Positions 7,683 to 16,082 of a stretch of DNA of 64,000 nucleotides are shown one piece after another. The first letter of the stretch is position 1; each line of letters opens with the position of its first letter. Both the position numbers and the translations under genes were made by a program. Origin of the DNA: Leisingera sp. ANG-M1 (GTDB taxonomy: Bacteria; Pseudomonadota; Alphaproteobacteria; Rhodobacterales; Rhodobacteraceae); NCBI RefSeq assembly GCF_000813745.1, contig NZ_JWLC01000004.1, forward strand, positions 1 through 64,000. The letters run 5' to 3'. Under the pieces are notes generated by a model. The model was not told the DNA's origin, searched no databases, and saw only the letters and a program-made list of their open reading frames with translations.

Positions 7683-9289
7683 TCCTTGCCGATGGCCCGG
7701 CGGATCGCATGCCGGAACTGATTTTCGTCAAAGCTAGGACGGCGGGCCGCCACATGCTGGTCCGGGCGGATCAGGTAGACGCCACTGTCATTGCTGCCCA
7801 GATAGCGGTCTTTCAGCGCTAGCGTCTTGTCGTCTTTCACTGACAGCGCCAGGCGGGTGACCTCGATACCTTGTTCCTCGAACACATCGGGGGCATCGGC
7901 GTCGATGGTGAGCAGCACGAACTTGCCGCCCAGCTTGTCGAGCAGGAAGCCGTCGCCCAGCGGCGCATCGGGGCAGGAGGAGCCCGGCCGGGTCCGTTCC
8001 GGTCCGTCCAGCGCATCCGCTGAGTTCAGCGGCGAGCCATCGTAGGTGCAAGGCACCGACAGGCGGCCGGAGTTCACCAGCGGGCGGGCGAATTCATAGT
8101 GCTCGGACAGATCCAGCACTGCATCGCGCAGCACCCGGCTCATCTCGGACTTCGGGGTGATGAAGTCGGTCGAGCGCGAGGAATTCAGGATGTTCTCATC
8201 GGCGCCGTGGACACGTTCCACGTCATAGCTGTTGAGCAGGCTTTCCGGCGCTTTGCCATCAATCACCAGCTGCAGCTTCCAGCACAGGTTGTCGGTGTCT
8301 TGCAGGCCGGAGTTGGCGCCGCGGGCGCCGAAGGGCGAGACCTGATGCGCAGAATCGCCTGCAAACAGCACCCGGCCATGGCGGAACTGCTCCATCCGGC
8401 GGCACTGAAAAGTGTAGATCGAAACCCATTCCAGTTCGAACTTCACATCCTCGCCCAGCATCGCCTTGAGGCGCGGGATCACGTTCTCGGGGCGTTTCTC
8501 GCGCTCCTTGTCGATGTCCCAGCCGAGCTGCAAGTCGATGCGCCAGACGCCATCCGGTTGCTTGTGCAGCAGCGCCGACTGGCCTTTGTTGAAAGGAGGA
8601 TCGAACCAGAACCAGCGTTCGGTCGGGAAATCCGCATCCATGATCACATCGGCGATCAGGAAGTTGTCCTCAAAAACCCGGCCGACAAAATCCAAGCCCA
8701 GCATCTGCCTGGTCGGCGAGCCCGCGCCGTCGCAGGCAATCAGCCAGTCTGCTTCCAGGTTATAGGAGCCCTCCGGCGTGTCGATCTCCAGCACCACATG
8801 GTCCGGATGGGTACCGATCGCGGAAACCTTGTTGCGGCCGCGGATTTCGATCGGCGCGCCCTGCTCCTGCAGCTCGCGGACCCGTTTCACCAGGTATTCT
8901 TCGAAATAATACTGCTGCAGATTGATGAAGGCGGGGCGTTTGTGGCCGTCTTCGGGCAGCAGGTTGAAGTCATAGACTTGGCGGTCGTCGAAAAACACCT
9001 TGCCGACGTTCCATTGCACGCCCTTGTCCACCATCGGCTGGCCGCAGCCGAGCCGGTCGAGGATTTCCAGCGGCCGTTTGGCAAAGCAGATCGCGCGGGA
9101 GCCGAAGCTCACCTTGTCGTTGTCATCCAGCACCACAACTTCGGTGCCTTGCTGCGCGAGGTCGATGGCGGCAGCCAGGCCAACAGGGCCTGCACCGATC
9201 ACCACCACCTTGCGGCGGGCGGGGGCTGCGGCGTCCTCATCCGTGTGGTGCGCATAAGGGTACAATGGGACTTCAAAGATCTTGTTCAT
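7679..9289 (-). CDS. FAD-dependent aromatic monooxygenase (MhpA/UbiH-like)
   Basis: 536 residues, a group A flavoprotein hydroxylase. Motifs: GAGPVGLAA near residue 32 (FAD ADP-binding), ACDGAGS in the middle (NAD(P)H/FAD DG motif) and FAGDSAHQVSPFGARGANSG (ribityl-binding GD motif), then a thioredoxin-like C-terminal domain as in phenol hydroxylase relatives. It would hydroxylate a phenolic acid with NAD(P)H and O2. Operon context points to making homogentisate, for example from 3-hydroxyphenylacetate. The product is not proven. Confidence 0.92.
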   Translation of the reverse strand: MNKIFEVPLYPYAHHTDEDAAAPARRKVVVIGAGPVGLAAAIDLAQQGTEVVVLDDNDKVSFGSRAICFAKRPLEILDRLGCGQPMVDKGVQWNVGKVFFDDRQVYDFNLLPEDGHKRPAFINLQQYYFEEYLVKRVRELQEQGAPIEIRGRNKVSAIGTHPDHVVLEIDTPEGSYNLEADWLIACDGAGSPTRQMLGLDFVGRVFEDNFLIADVIMDADFPTERWFWFDPPFNKGQSALLHKQPDGVWRIDLQLGWDIDKEREKRPENVIPRLKAMLGEDVKFELEWVSIYTFQCRRMEQFRHGRVLFAGDSAHQVSPFGARGANSGLQDTDNLCWKLQLVIDGKAPESLLNSYDVERVHGADENILNSSRSTDFITPKSEMSRVLRDAVLDLSEHYEFARPLVNSGRLSVPCTYDGSPLNSADALDGPERTRPGSSCPDAPLGDGFLLDKLGGKFVLLTIDADAPDVFEEQGIEVTRLALSVKDDKTLALKDRYLGSNDSGVYLIRPDQHVAARRPSFDENQFRHAIRRAIGKE

Positions 9290-9310
9290 GGGGCTCCTCC
9301 CAGGCAGATT

Positions 9311-9595
9311 TCAGGAAAGCCGCGGAGCCAGCAGGGCGAAACCTGCGATCACGGCGAACATAACAAGTGTCAGCAACAGTAGACGGCGGCGTTCCTTGCG
9401 GTCTTTGTCCGAGGTCAAAAACTCCGCGTAGGCTCTCAGGGAGTGGCCGGCCCAGGTGAAATACCCGCCACCGGTCCGTTTCAGATCTTCCTCAGAACGC
9501 TTGCTGATGCGCCACAGTGCCAGGAGCATGGCGGCGGTCCAGGCGGCGAACACCAGGCCCATGAGGATCAGAAACAGGATGCCGGCCAGCCCCAT
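9311..9595 (-). CDS. Small two-helix membrane protein
   Basis: 94 residues with hydrophobic helices at about residues 3-26 and 70-90, separated by a charged segment with GGGYFTWAGHSLRAYAEFL. No known family is recognised. I chose the ATG at 9595 because AGGGG precedes it and it starts just after the MBL gene stop; a frame extends up to 9622 but overlaps that gene. As a member of the homogentisate operon it could assist uptake or anchor a complex; this is only context. Confidence 0.75.
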   Translation of the reverse strand: MGLAGILFLILMGLVFAAWTAAMLLALWRISKRSEEDLKRTGGGYFTWAGHSLRAYAEFLTSDKDRKERRRLLLLTLVMFAVIAGFALLAPRLS

Positions 9596-9600
9596 GGGAG

Positions 9601-10551
9601 TTACCCCTGCAGGGCTTCCCACATTTCCAGATCGCGCTGGGCGGTCCAGATGCGGGGGTGCGCAATGCCGCGGGCCTCGTCATAGGCGCGGGCGACGTTG
9701 AAGGGCAGGCAGTGCTCATAGATCGCGTAGTCTGCGAACTTGGGATCGCACTCGGCGCGGACTGCGTCCCAGGCCTCTTTCAGAGTGCCGTTGCGGGCGG
9801 CAACCCGGGCCGCCGGGCGGTAGGTGCTCTCAACAAAGTCTCGGGTGTTCTCGATGGCGGCGTTGACCATCTCTTTGCCCACCAGCGCATCGCCGCGGCC
9901 CGGGGCAATTGCGTCCACGTCATAAGCCTTGATGTTGTCGAGGGTCTGGCCCCAGTCGCTGAAATGCCCGTCGCCGCAGTAGCAGGCTGAGTGGTATTCG
10001 ACGATATCGCCGGTGAACATCACGTTCTGGTCCGGCACGTGGATCACCGCATCGCCCGCGGTATGGGCACGGCCGATCTGCTTGATGTCGACCCGGCGGT
10101 TGCCGAGGAAGACAGTCATCTGGTCGGTGAAAGTTGTGGTGGGGTAGGTCAGCCCCGGGATGCTTTCGTGGCCTTCAAACAGGCGCGGGAACCGCTGGAA
10201 TTCGCTGTCCCAATCTTCCTGGCCCCGCTCCAGCACCATGTTATAGGCGGCGTTGGACATGATCACTTGCTGCGCGCCAAAGGCGGAGGCGCCCAGCACC
10301 CGCACAGCGTGGTAGTGCGTCAGCACCACATGGGTGATCGGCTTGTCGGTCACAGATCGCACGCATTCGATCACCTTGTTGGCCAGCCGCGGGGTGGCCT
10401 GCGCCTCGACGATCATCACAGAGTCATCACCGATGATAACGCCTGAGTTCGGGTCGCCTTCAGCGGTGAAGGCATAAAGGCCTTCGCCGATCTCATCGAA
10501 TGTGATCTTCTTTTCGGTCAGGTCCCCTTGGGACGCGAATGCCTTGGCCAT
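9601..10551 (-). CDS. MBL-fold metallohydrolase-like protein with altered metal site
   Basis: 316 residues of metallo-beta-lactamase fold. The first ligand motif, normally HxHxDH, reads HYHAVR (residues 79-84), so the Asp-His pair is lost. His163 (AHTAGD) and Asp182 (FTGD) remain, while the usual PGHG turn is PGRG. A complete second metal site therefore looks unlikely. Start 10551 has AGGA seven bases upstream; the longer frame to 10683 overlaps fahA and is not protein-like. It sits between fahA and the membrane-protein gene. Its reaction is unknown, perhaps hydrolysis of a ring-cleavage ester or lactone. Confidence 0.88.
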   Translation of the reverse strand: MAKAFASQGDLTEKKITFDEIGEGLYAFTAEGDPNSGVIIGDDSVMIVEAQATPRLANKVIECVRSVTDKPITHVVLTHYHAVRVLGASAFGAQQVIMSNAAYNMVLERGQEDWDSEFQRFPRLFEGHESIPGLTYPTTTFTDQMTVFLGNRRVDIKQIGRAHTAGDAVIHVPDQNVMFTGDIVEYHSACYCGDGHFSDWGQTLDNIKAYDVDAIAPGRGDALVGKEMVNAAIENTRDFVESTYRPAARVAARNGTLKEAWDAVRAECDPKFADYAIYEHCLPFNVARAYDEARGIAHPRIWTAQRDLEMWEALQG

Positions 10552-10634
10552 GTGTCTGTCCTTTTGAGCGTTGCGCCGGAGGAGGGTGTGGGAGCCTCCG
10601 GCGGGGATAATTGGGGCAAGAGGAAAAGCGGAAC

Positions 10635-11891
10635 TTATCTCTTGAACGGGTCGTCCAGCGCGGGAAGGACGGTGCCGGTACAATCACCGAACCCGATGGT
10701 GTAGCCGTCGCCCCTGGCCGCGCCCTTGAGGGTCAGAGTGTCGCCGTCCGCGATGAAGGAGCGCTCTTCGCCTGTCTCCAGCGTCAGTGGTTCCTTGCCG
10801 CCCCAGCTCAGTTCCAAGAGCGAGCCGCGACTTTCCTTGACCGAGCCGGAGATGGTGCCGGAGCCGAGCAGGTCGCCCGCGTTCATCGGGCAGCCCGAGG
10901 TGCTGTGATGCGCCAGCTGCTGGGCGGCGGAGTAGTACATTTCCTTGTAATTCGTCCGGGCGATGGTGGTGGCTTCTTGGCCTTCCGGCGCCATGGTGAC
11001 CTCCAGGTCGATGTCATAGTGCATCGGGCCGCAGTCTTTCAGGTGGTCCAGCAGCTCCACCTCGCGTTCCGGAGTGTCGCAGCGGAACGGCTCCAGCGCC
11101 GGTTTGGTGACGATCCAGGGAGAGATCGAGGTGGCGGTGGCCTTGGCCTGGAACGGACCCAGCGGCTGGTATTCCCAGGCCTGGATGTCCCGCGCCGACC
11201 AGTCGTTCAACAGCACGTAGCCAAAGATGTGATTGTCAGCTTCCTGCACCGAGATTGGGCCTTCGGAGGGTGTGCCGACAATCGCGCCCATCTCCAGCTC
11301 GATATCAAAGCGTGCGCAAGGCGCCCAGCGGGGGGCAGCATCGTTCGGCCCCTTCAGCTGACCCCACGGGCGGCGCACATCGGTGCCCGAGACCACAACG
11401 GAGGACGCCCGGCCGTTGTACCCGATCGGGATATGCAGCCAGTTCGGCGGCAGCGCGTTTTCAGGCCCGCGGAACATGGTGCCGACGTTGAACGCGTGGT
11501 TCTTGCCGGCGTAGAAGTCTGTGTATTCGCTGACCGCAAAGGGCATGTGCAGCTCGGCATCCGCAGCAGCAACCAGCAGAGGCTCCACCTTCTCCTGATC
11601 AGCTGCTCCCTCGGACAGCAGCGCGGTCAGGCGGTCGCGCAGGGCAGCCCAGACCGCAGGCCCTTCTTCCATCAGATCGTTCCAATAGGGCACGTCGAAC
11701 AGCGGCGCGTCCCCCAGCTGGACCAGCCCGGCCTCTTCTGCGGCCTGCATGTCCAGGATCATGTCGCCAATGGCCACGCCGCAGCGCGGGTCGTCGCCAT
11801 CAACGGAAAACACGCCATAAGGCAGGTTGTTCAGCGGGAACGGGTGGTTCGCATCATTGGCCGAGGCGACCCAGGATTTCAGCAGAGGCAT
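10635..11891 (-). CDS. fahA: Fumarylacetoacetase
   Basis: A 418-residue fumarylacetoacetate hydrolase with N-terminal SH3-like domain and C-terminal FAH domain. VLLNDWSARDIQAWEYQPLG (about residues 225-244) is the conserved active-site block with the metal-binding Asp. It hydrolyses 4-fumarylacetoacetate to fumarate and acetoacetate, the last step of homogentisate catabolism. Length is normal for the family. It follows hmgA after about 100 bases. Confidence 0.97.
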   Translation of the reverse strand: MPLLKSWVASANDANHPFPLNNLPYGVFSVDGDDPRCGVAIGDMILDMQAAEEAGLVQLGDAPLFDVPYWNDLMEEGPAVWAALRDRLTALLSEGAADQEKVEPLLVAAADAELHMPFAVSEYTDFYAGKNHAFNVGTMFRGPENALPPNWLHIPIGYNGRASSVVVSGTDVRRPWGQLKGPNDAAPRWAPCARFDIELEMGAIVGTPSEGPISVQEADNHIFGYVLLNDWSARDIQAWEYQPLGPFQAKATATSISPWIVTKPALEPFRCDTPEREVELLDHLKDCGPMHYDIDLEVTMAPEGQEATTIARTNYKEMYYSAAQQLAHHSTSGCPMNAGDLLGSGTISGSVKESRGSLLELSWGGKEPLTLETGEERSFIADGDTLTLKGAARGDGYTIGFGDCTGTVLPALDDPFKR

Positions 11892-11920
11892 ATCGTTTTC
11901 CTGTCATCAGCCCATCCGGG

Positions 11921-11950
11921 CTTCTTCTTTGTCCAAATACTCAGGGGGTG
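11921..11950 (-). repeat. Possible dispersed intergenic element (hmgA-fahA gap)
   Basis: On the operon strand the gap contains CCCCCTGAGTATTTGGAC followed by an AAGAAGAAG tract, between two small hairpins (GGGCCG/CGGCCC and AGCCC/GGGCT). Similar GAGTATTT-containing intergenic strings are, from memory, common in Rhodobacteraceae genomes. Only this copy was noticed in the window, so the repeat status is unconfirmed. Confidence 0.3.
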
Positions 11951-11991
11951 AATGGGCCGGGAGCGGCCCAGAGGGGGCAGCGCCCTCATCT

Positions 11992-13347
11992 TCACTTCAG
12001 TCCCGGCGTGCCGTCGAACTTCTTCTCGATGTCGCTCCAGCAGTCGATGTAATCATCCTGCAGCGGCGCTTCCTTGGCAGCAAAGGCGGTCAGATGCTGC
12101 GGGAAGCGGGTCTCGAACATGAAGGACATGGTGTTCTCCAGCTTCTCGGGGCCTAGGTTGGAGTTCGAGGCGCCCTCAAACGCATTCTTGTCCGGCCCGT
12201 GCGGCAGCATCATGTTGTGCAAGGACATGCCGCCCGGCACAAAGCCCTGCGGCTTGGCGTCGTACTGGCCGTAGATATTGCCCATCAGCTCCGACATGAT
12301 GTTCTTGTGATACCACGGCGGGCGGAAGGTGTTCTCGGCCACCATCCAGCGCTCGCGGAACAGCACAAAGTCGATGTTGGCGGTGCCCGGCACGCCGGAA
12401 GGTGCCGTCAGCACGGTGAAGATCGACGGATCCGGATGGTCGAACAGGATCGCGCCGACCGGGCAATAGGTGGTCAGGTCGTATTTGTAAGGCGCGTAGT
12501 TGCCGTGCCAGGCGACCACGTCCAGCGGCGAATGCCCGATCCTGGTCTTATGGAACTGGCCGCACCATTTGATGGTCACGGTCGAGGGGGTCTCGCGGTC
12601 CTCGAATGCTGCCACCGGCGCTTTGAAGTCGCGCGGGTTGGCCATGCAGTTGGCGCCGATCGGACCGCGGCCGGGCAGCTCAAACTTCTGGCCGTAGTTC
12701 TCGCAGACAAAACCGCGGCAGGGGCCTTCCAGAACTTCCACCCGGTAGACCAGCCCGCGCGGGATGATGGCGATCTCCTGCGGCGCCAGGTCGATGATGC
12801 CCAGCTCGGTTGCAAACCGCAGCCGGCCTTCCTGCGGGACCACTAGAAGTTCTGAGTCGGCGGAGAAGAAATAGCTGTCCACCATGGACGCGGTGACCAG
12901 ATAGATATGGCTCGCCATGCCGACCTGGGTGTTCACATCGCCGGCGGTGGTCATGGTGCGCATGCCGGTGAGCCAGGTGAGACCTTCATCCGAATGGGGC
13001 ACCGGATCCCAGCGGTACTGGCCCAGAGAAATCACGTCCGGATCAACACAAGGCGCCGACTTCCAATGCGGCAGATCGATCTTTTCGTAGCGGTGCGAGT
13101 GCTTGACCGAGGGGCGGATCCGGTAGGTCCAGGTCCGCTCCGGCGGGTCGGCCGTAAAGGCGGTGCCGCTCAGCTGTTCGCCGTAAAGGCCATAGTTGCA
13201 CTTTTGCGGGCTGTTCATGCCCTGCGGCAGCGCGCCGGGCAGCGCCTCGCTTTCAAAGTCGTTTCCAAAGCCGGGCATATAGCCCGCGTTCGGCCCCGCA
13301 ATCGAGGGAGCCTGCATCATTTCATGGGGATCGGCTGGCCGATTCAT
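11992..13347 (-). CDS. hmgA: Homogentisate 1,2-dioxygenase
   Basis: 451 residues, usual family length. The C-terminal half holds the Fe(II) ligand region [12 protein letters not shown] (His and Glu) and the second histidine in [11 protein letters not shown]. It opens the homogentisate ring with O2 to give maleylacetoacetate. It is the first gene of the eight-gene catabolic operon and is divergent from a MarR regulator across a 72-base gap with a palindrome. Confidence 0.98.
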   Translation of the reverse strand: MNRPADPHEMMQAPSIAGPNAGYMPGFGNDFESEALPGALPQGMNSPQKCNYGLYGEQLSGTAFTADPPERTWTYRIRPSVKHSHRYEKIDLPHWKSAPCVDPDVISLGQYRWDPVPHSDEGLTWLTGMRTMTTAGDVNTQVGMASHIYLVTASMVDSYFFSADSELLVVPQEGRLRFATELGIIDLAPQEIAIIPRGLVYRVEVLEGPCRGFVCENYGQKFELPGRGPIGANCMANPRDFKAPVAAFEDRETPSTVTIKWCGQFHKTRIGHSPLDVVAWHGNYAPYKYDLTTYCPVGAILFDHPDPSIFTVLTAPSGVPGTANIDFVLFRERWMVAENTFRPPWYHKNIMSELMGNIYGQYDAKPQGFVPGGMSLHNMMLPHGPDKNAFEGASNSNLGPEKLENTMSFMFETRFPQHLTAFAAKEAPLQDDYIDCWSDIEKKFDGTPGLK

Positions 13348-13379
13348 CGCGCGTTCCTCCTGTCTCTGCTTGCGGAATA

Positions 13380-13399
13380 TTAGTTGTTTTTGTAACTAA
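13380..13399. promoter_or_regulatory. Palindromic operator between hmgA and MarR gene
   Basis: TTAGTTGTTTTTGTAACTAA is a 6-bp inverted repeat (13380-13385 with 13394-13399) in the divergent gap. Size and spacing suit a MarR dimer. The likely scheme is repression of the hmg operon and of the regulator itself, relieved by an aromatic pathway compound. The palindrome is seen; the binding protein is inferred. Confidence 0.6.
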
Positions 13400-13419
13400 C
13401 AAGGGAGAGGGGACGCCAA

Positions 13420-13860
13420 ATGGACAAAAAAGATGATTTTGCTCTGCAGGATTTCCTGCCCTATCTGCTGAACCGGGCGGCAGAGGAAAGCTCGCTGGGG
13501 TTTCAAAAGCACTATAAGAACCGCTACGGGATGCTGCGGACCGAGTGGCGGGTACTGTTCCATCTGGGCAACTACGGGCAGATGACGGCAAAGGAGATCG
13601 GGGCACGGGCCAAGATCCATAAGACCAAGATCAGCCGGGCGGTGGCCAAACTGTCCGAGAAGCGCCTTGTCACCCGCACCCGCGACGAAAACGACCGCCG
13701 CGCCGAGCATTTGGCGCTGACTGCGGCGGGAGAGGCCGCTTATCTGGACCTGCGGGAGCACGCCTTGGAGTTTGACGCAAAGATGTGCGCTCGTTTCACC
13801 TCCGGCGAGGTTGCAATTTTGCGCTATATGCTGCGCAATTTAGCAGAGATCGACCCATAG
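13420..13860 (+). CDS. MarR family transcriptional regulator
   Basis: 146 residues with a winged helix: MTAKEIGARAKIHKTKISRAV (recognition region) followed by the wing around TRTRDENDRRAEHLALT. It starts 20 bases after a palindromic operator and is divergent from hmgA, so it probably represses the homogentisate operon. HpaR/HmgR-like regulators elsewhere use aromatic acids as inducers; the ligand here is unknown. Confidence 0.93.
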   Translation: MDKKDDFALQDFLPYLLNRAAEESSLGFQKHYKNRYGMLRTEWRVLFHLGNYGQMTAKEIGARAKIHKTKISRAVAKLSEKRLVTRTRDENDRRAEHLALTAAGEAAYLDLREHALEFDAKMCARFTSGEVAILRYMLRNLAEIDP

Positions 13861-13911
13861 ACATTGCCGGGGGCAATACCCAGATAAGGCAGCGGGACAA
13901 AAGGTGAATGC

Positions 13912-15144
13912 ATGATACAGATTGATGTCAATTCCGGACCGCTGATTGCCTGGCTGATGGAGCAGGGCCTGCAGGGCACCAGCCAGCAGGACCTGCTTGA
14001 CGGATACTGCCAGCGCCTGACCGAAGCCGGCGTGCCGCTGATGCGCTTTCACCTGGCGCAGCGGGCTTACAACCCGGAGTTCGGCGGCATCGGCATCCGC
14101 TGGATCCGTGGCGAAAGCATCACCAGCCATCACTACGAGTATCAGGAAACCCCGGGCGAAGAATGGTTGAAGAGCCCGTTCTACCAGCTGCTGCAGCAGG
14201 AGCAGCCGGAGCTGCGGGTGCAGATGGAGGCTGGCCCGCCGTTTGAATTCCCGGTTATTGACGAGCTATTCGAAGCTGGTGCTACGGACTATTTTGCAGC
14301 AGGCCTGCGGTTTCACCCGCCCGAGGAGAAACCGGCAGACCCGCGGCGTCCCGGCGAAGGTATCCTGGTCTCCTGGACCACCGACCGCAAGGGCGGGTTC
14401 TCGTCCCGCGAGCTTGACCTGATCCGCACCACGCTGCCGCATCTGGGGCTGGCGCTGAAATCTTCATCGAACCGGCAAATCGCCAGCGACCTGCTGCAGA
14501 TCTATCTGGGCCGCGATGCGGGCCGCCGGGTTCTGTCGGGTGAAATCCGGCGCGGCTCCTCGCAGGAGATTGACGCGGTGATCTGCCTGTTCGACCTGAA
14601 AGGCTTTACCGAGCTGGCCGAGCGGCTGCCGGGTCCGGAGCTGATAGACATGCTGAACGGCTACTTCGGTCTGGCGGTTGCGGCCATTCAGGCGCATGGC
14701 GGCAACATCCTTAAGTTCATGGGCGATGGCATGCTGACCATGTTCAATCTCGGCAGCATCGAGGAAGACGCCCATGCCGCCCTTGCCGCTGCGAATGAGC
14801 TTTGCGGCAAGATCCGAGCCTACAATGCCGAGCGCGAGGCCGAAGGGCTGCCCACTGCGGGCTTCACCCTGGCCCTGCACGCGGGCGACATTCTCTATGG
14901 AAACATCGGTGCCAAGAACCGGCTGGATTTCACGGTTATCGGCCAAACGGTAAACCAGACGGCGCGGATTGCCGGCATGCACCGCTCGGTCGGGCAGAAC
15001 ATTATTATGTCCGAAGACGTGCAAAAGGCGGCCAAGGGCACAGAATATGATCTTGTGTCGCTCGGCCGCTACATGCTGCGCGGCGTGGCCGAGCCGATCG
15101 AGCTGTACACCATCTACCGCGGCAGCTGCGGCTGCGATGGCTGA
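13912..15144 (+). CDS. Class III adenylate cyclase
   Basis: 410 residues. The C-terminal cyclase domain (about 218-400) has both metal aspartates, Asp228 (FDLKGF) and Asp272 (FMGDGM), the base-contacting Asp339 (LDFTVIG), and the transition-state pair Asn348 and Arg352 (NQTARI). It should be active in making cAMP. The N-terminal 200 residues form a soluble, probably GAF/PAS-like sensor that I cannot name. There are no membrane helices. The protein ends in CGCDG. It stands 51 bases after the MarR gene. Confidence 0.92.
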   Translation: MIQIDVNSGPLIAWLMEQGLQGTSQQDLLDGYCQRLTEAGVPLMRFHLAQRAYNPEFGGIGIRWIRGESITSHHYEYQETPGEEWLKSPFYQLLQQEQPELRVQMEAGPPFEFPVIDELFEAGATDYFAAGLRFHPPEEKPADPRRPGEGILVSWTTDRKGGFSSRELDLIRTTLPHLGLALKSSSNRQIASDLLQIYLGRDAGRRVLSGEIRRGSSQEIDAVICLFDLKGFTELAERLPGPELIDMLNGYFGLAVAAIQAHGGNILKFMGDGMLTMFNLGSIEEDAHAALAAANELCGKIRAYNAEREAEGLPTAGFTLALHAGDILYGNIGAKNRLDFTVIGQTVNQTARIAGMHRSVGQNIIMSEDVQKAAKGTEYDLVSLGRYMLRGVAEPIELYTIYRGSCGCDG

Positions 15145-15161
15145 CCGGCCCAGGGGCGGGA

Positions 15162-15971
15162 TCAGATGCTGATCTCGACTCCTGGCAGGTTCACTTCCTT
15201 CATCATGTCGCGCAGCTCCTGCCGGGCGGCGACGTTGGAAATATTGAGCTGCTTGACGCCGATGTCCTTGAGGTCCAAGAGCGTCAGCCCGCGCGGGAAC
15301 AGTTCTCGGAAGATCACCCGCTCGGAAAAGCCCGGCGCCACACGGAAGCCGATCCGCTTGGACAGCATGTTGATGGCGCGTTCCATCTTTTCCTTGTTGA
15401 CCATGCGCTGGGTGCCGACCCGGTTGCGGATCACGATCCAGTCAATCGGCTTCAGCCCCGCTTGGGCGCGCAGCTGGCGGGCGTTCCACACCATCTCGGA
15501 GTAAACCGACGGACCGGTGATGCTCTCGCCCTTCTGGTCCACATGGGCCAGCAGGTCGAAGTCGACAAAGCTGTCGTTCAGCGGCGTGATCAGCGTATCG
15601 GCCAGTGAATGCGCCACCTGGCTGAGACGGGTATGCGAGCCGGGGCAGTCGATCAGGATGAAGTCATGGCCCGGTTCCAGCGCCGAGACGGCAGCCGAAA
15701 GGCGGTGGTCATAGATGTTTTCACCCGGCTGCAGGCTGGCCGGGTCGATCTCCGGCAGTTCGTGCATTTCCACCATCGGCAGGTCCAGCCCTGCCTTGGC
15801 ACAGAACTCCTTGCGGTTTTCCAGGTAACGCCCCATGGAGCGCTGCCGCAGATCCAGGTCCAGCGCCGCCACCTTGTGGCCCAGACGGGCCAAGGTGGTT
15901 GCGACATGCATGGAAACAGTGGATTTGCCTGCGCCGCCCTTCTCGTTGCCGACGACAATGATATGCGCCAT
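15162..15971 (-). CDS. mipZ: Division-plane positioning ATPase MipZ
   Basis: 269 residues of the ParA/MinD superfamily. The deviant Walker A motif GNEKGGAGKST is at residues 8-18, with LDLDLRQRSMGRY and NDSFVDFDLL typical of MipZ rather than ParA. In Caulobacter MipZ binds ParB near the origin and blocks FtsZ polymerisation away from midcell. It is encoded singly, facing the adenylate cyclase. Confidence 0.93.
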   Translation of the reverse strand: MAHIIVVGNEKGGAGKSTVSMHVATTLARLGHKVAALDLDLRQRSMGRYLENRKEFCAKAGLDLPMVEMHELPEIDPASLQPGENIYDHRLSAAVSALEPGHDFILIDCPGSHTRLSQVAHSLADTLITPLNDSFVDFDLLAHVDQKGESITGPSVYSEMVWNARQLRAQAGLKPIDWIVIRNRVGTQRMVNKEKMERAINMLSKRIGFRVAPGFSERVIFRELFPRGLTLLDLKDIGVKQLNISNVAARQELRDMMKEVNLPGVEISI

Positions 15972-16082
15972 GTACCGGTCCCTTTGTTCGTGCTTTTTTG
16001 CACGTCTTTAGCTTTGAGCCCCTGTATAGGCTCTGGTTCCGGTCAAGAAAAGCGGCGCGCACAGGCTGGTGAATTTAGTGTT

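Noticed and set aside
8099-9382. A 427-codon plus-strand frame opposite the flavin monooxygenase
   Set aside because: Antisense shadow of a gene with clear FAD motifs; its own text shows no domain.
10611-11951. A 446-codon plus-strand frame opposite fahA
   Set aside because: Antisense shadow of a gene with clear family motifs.
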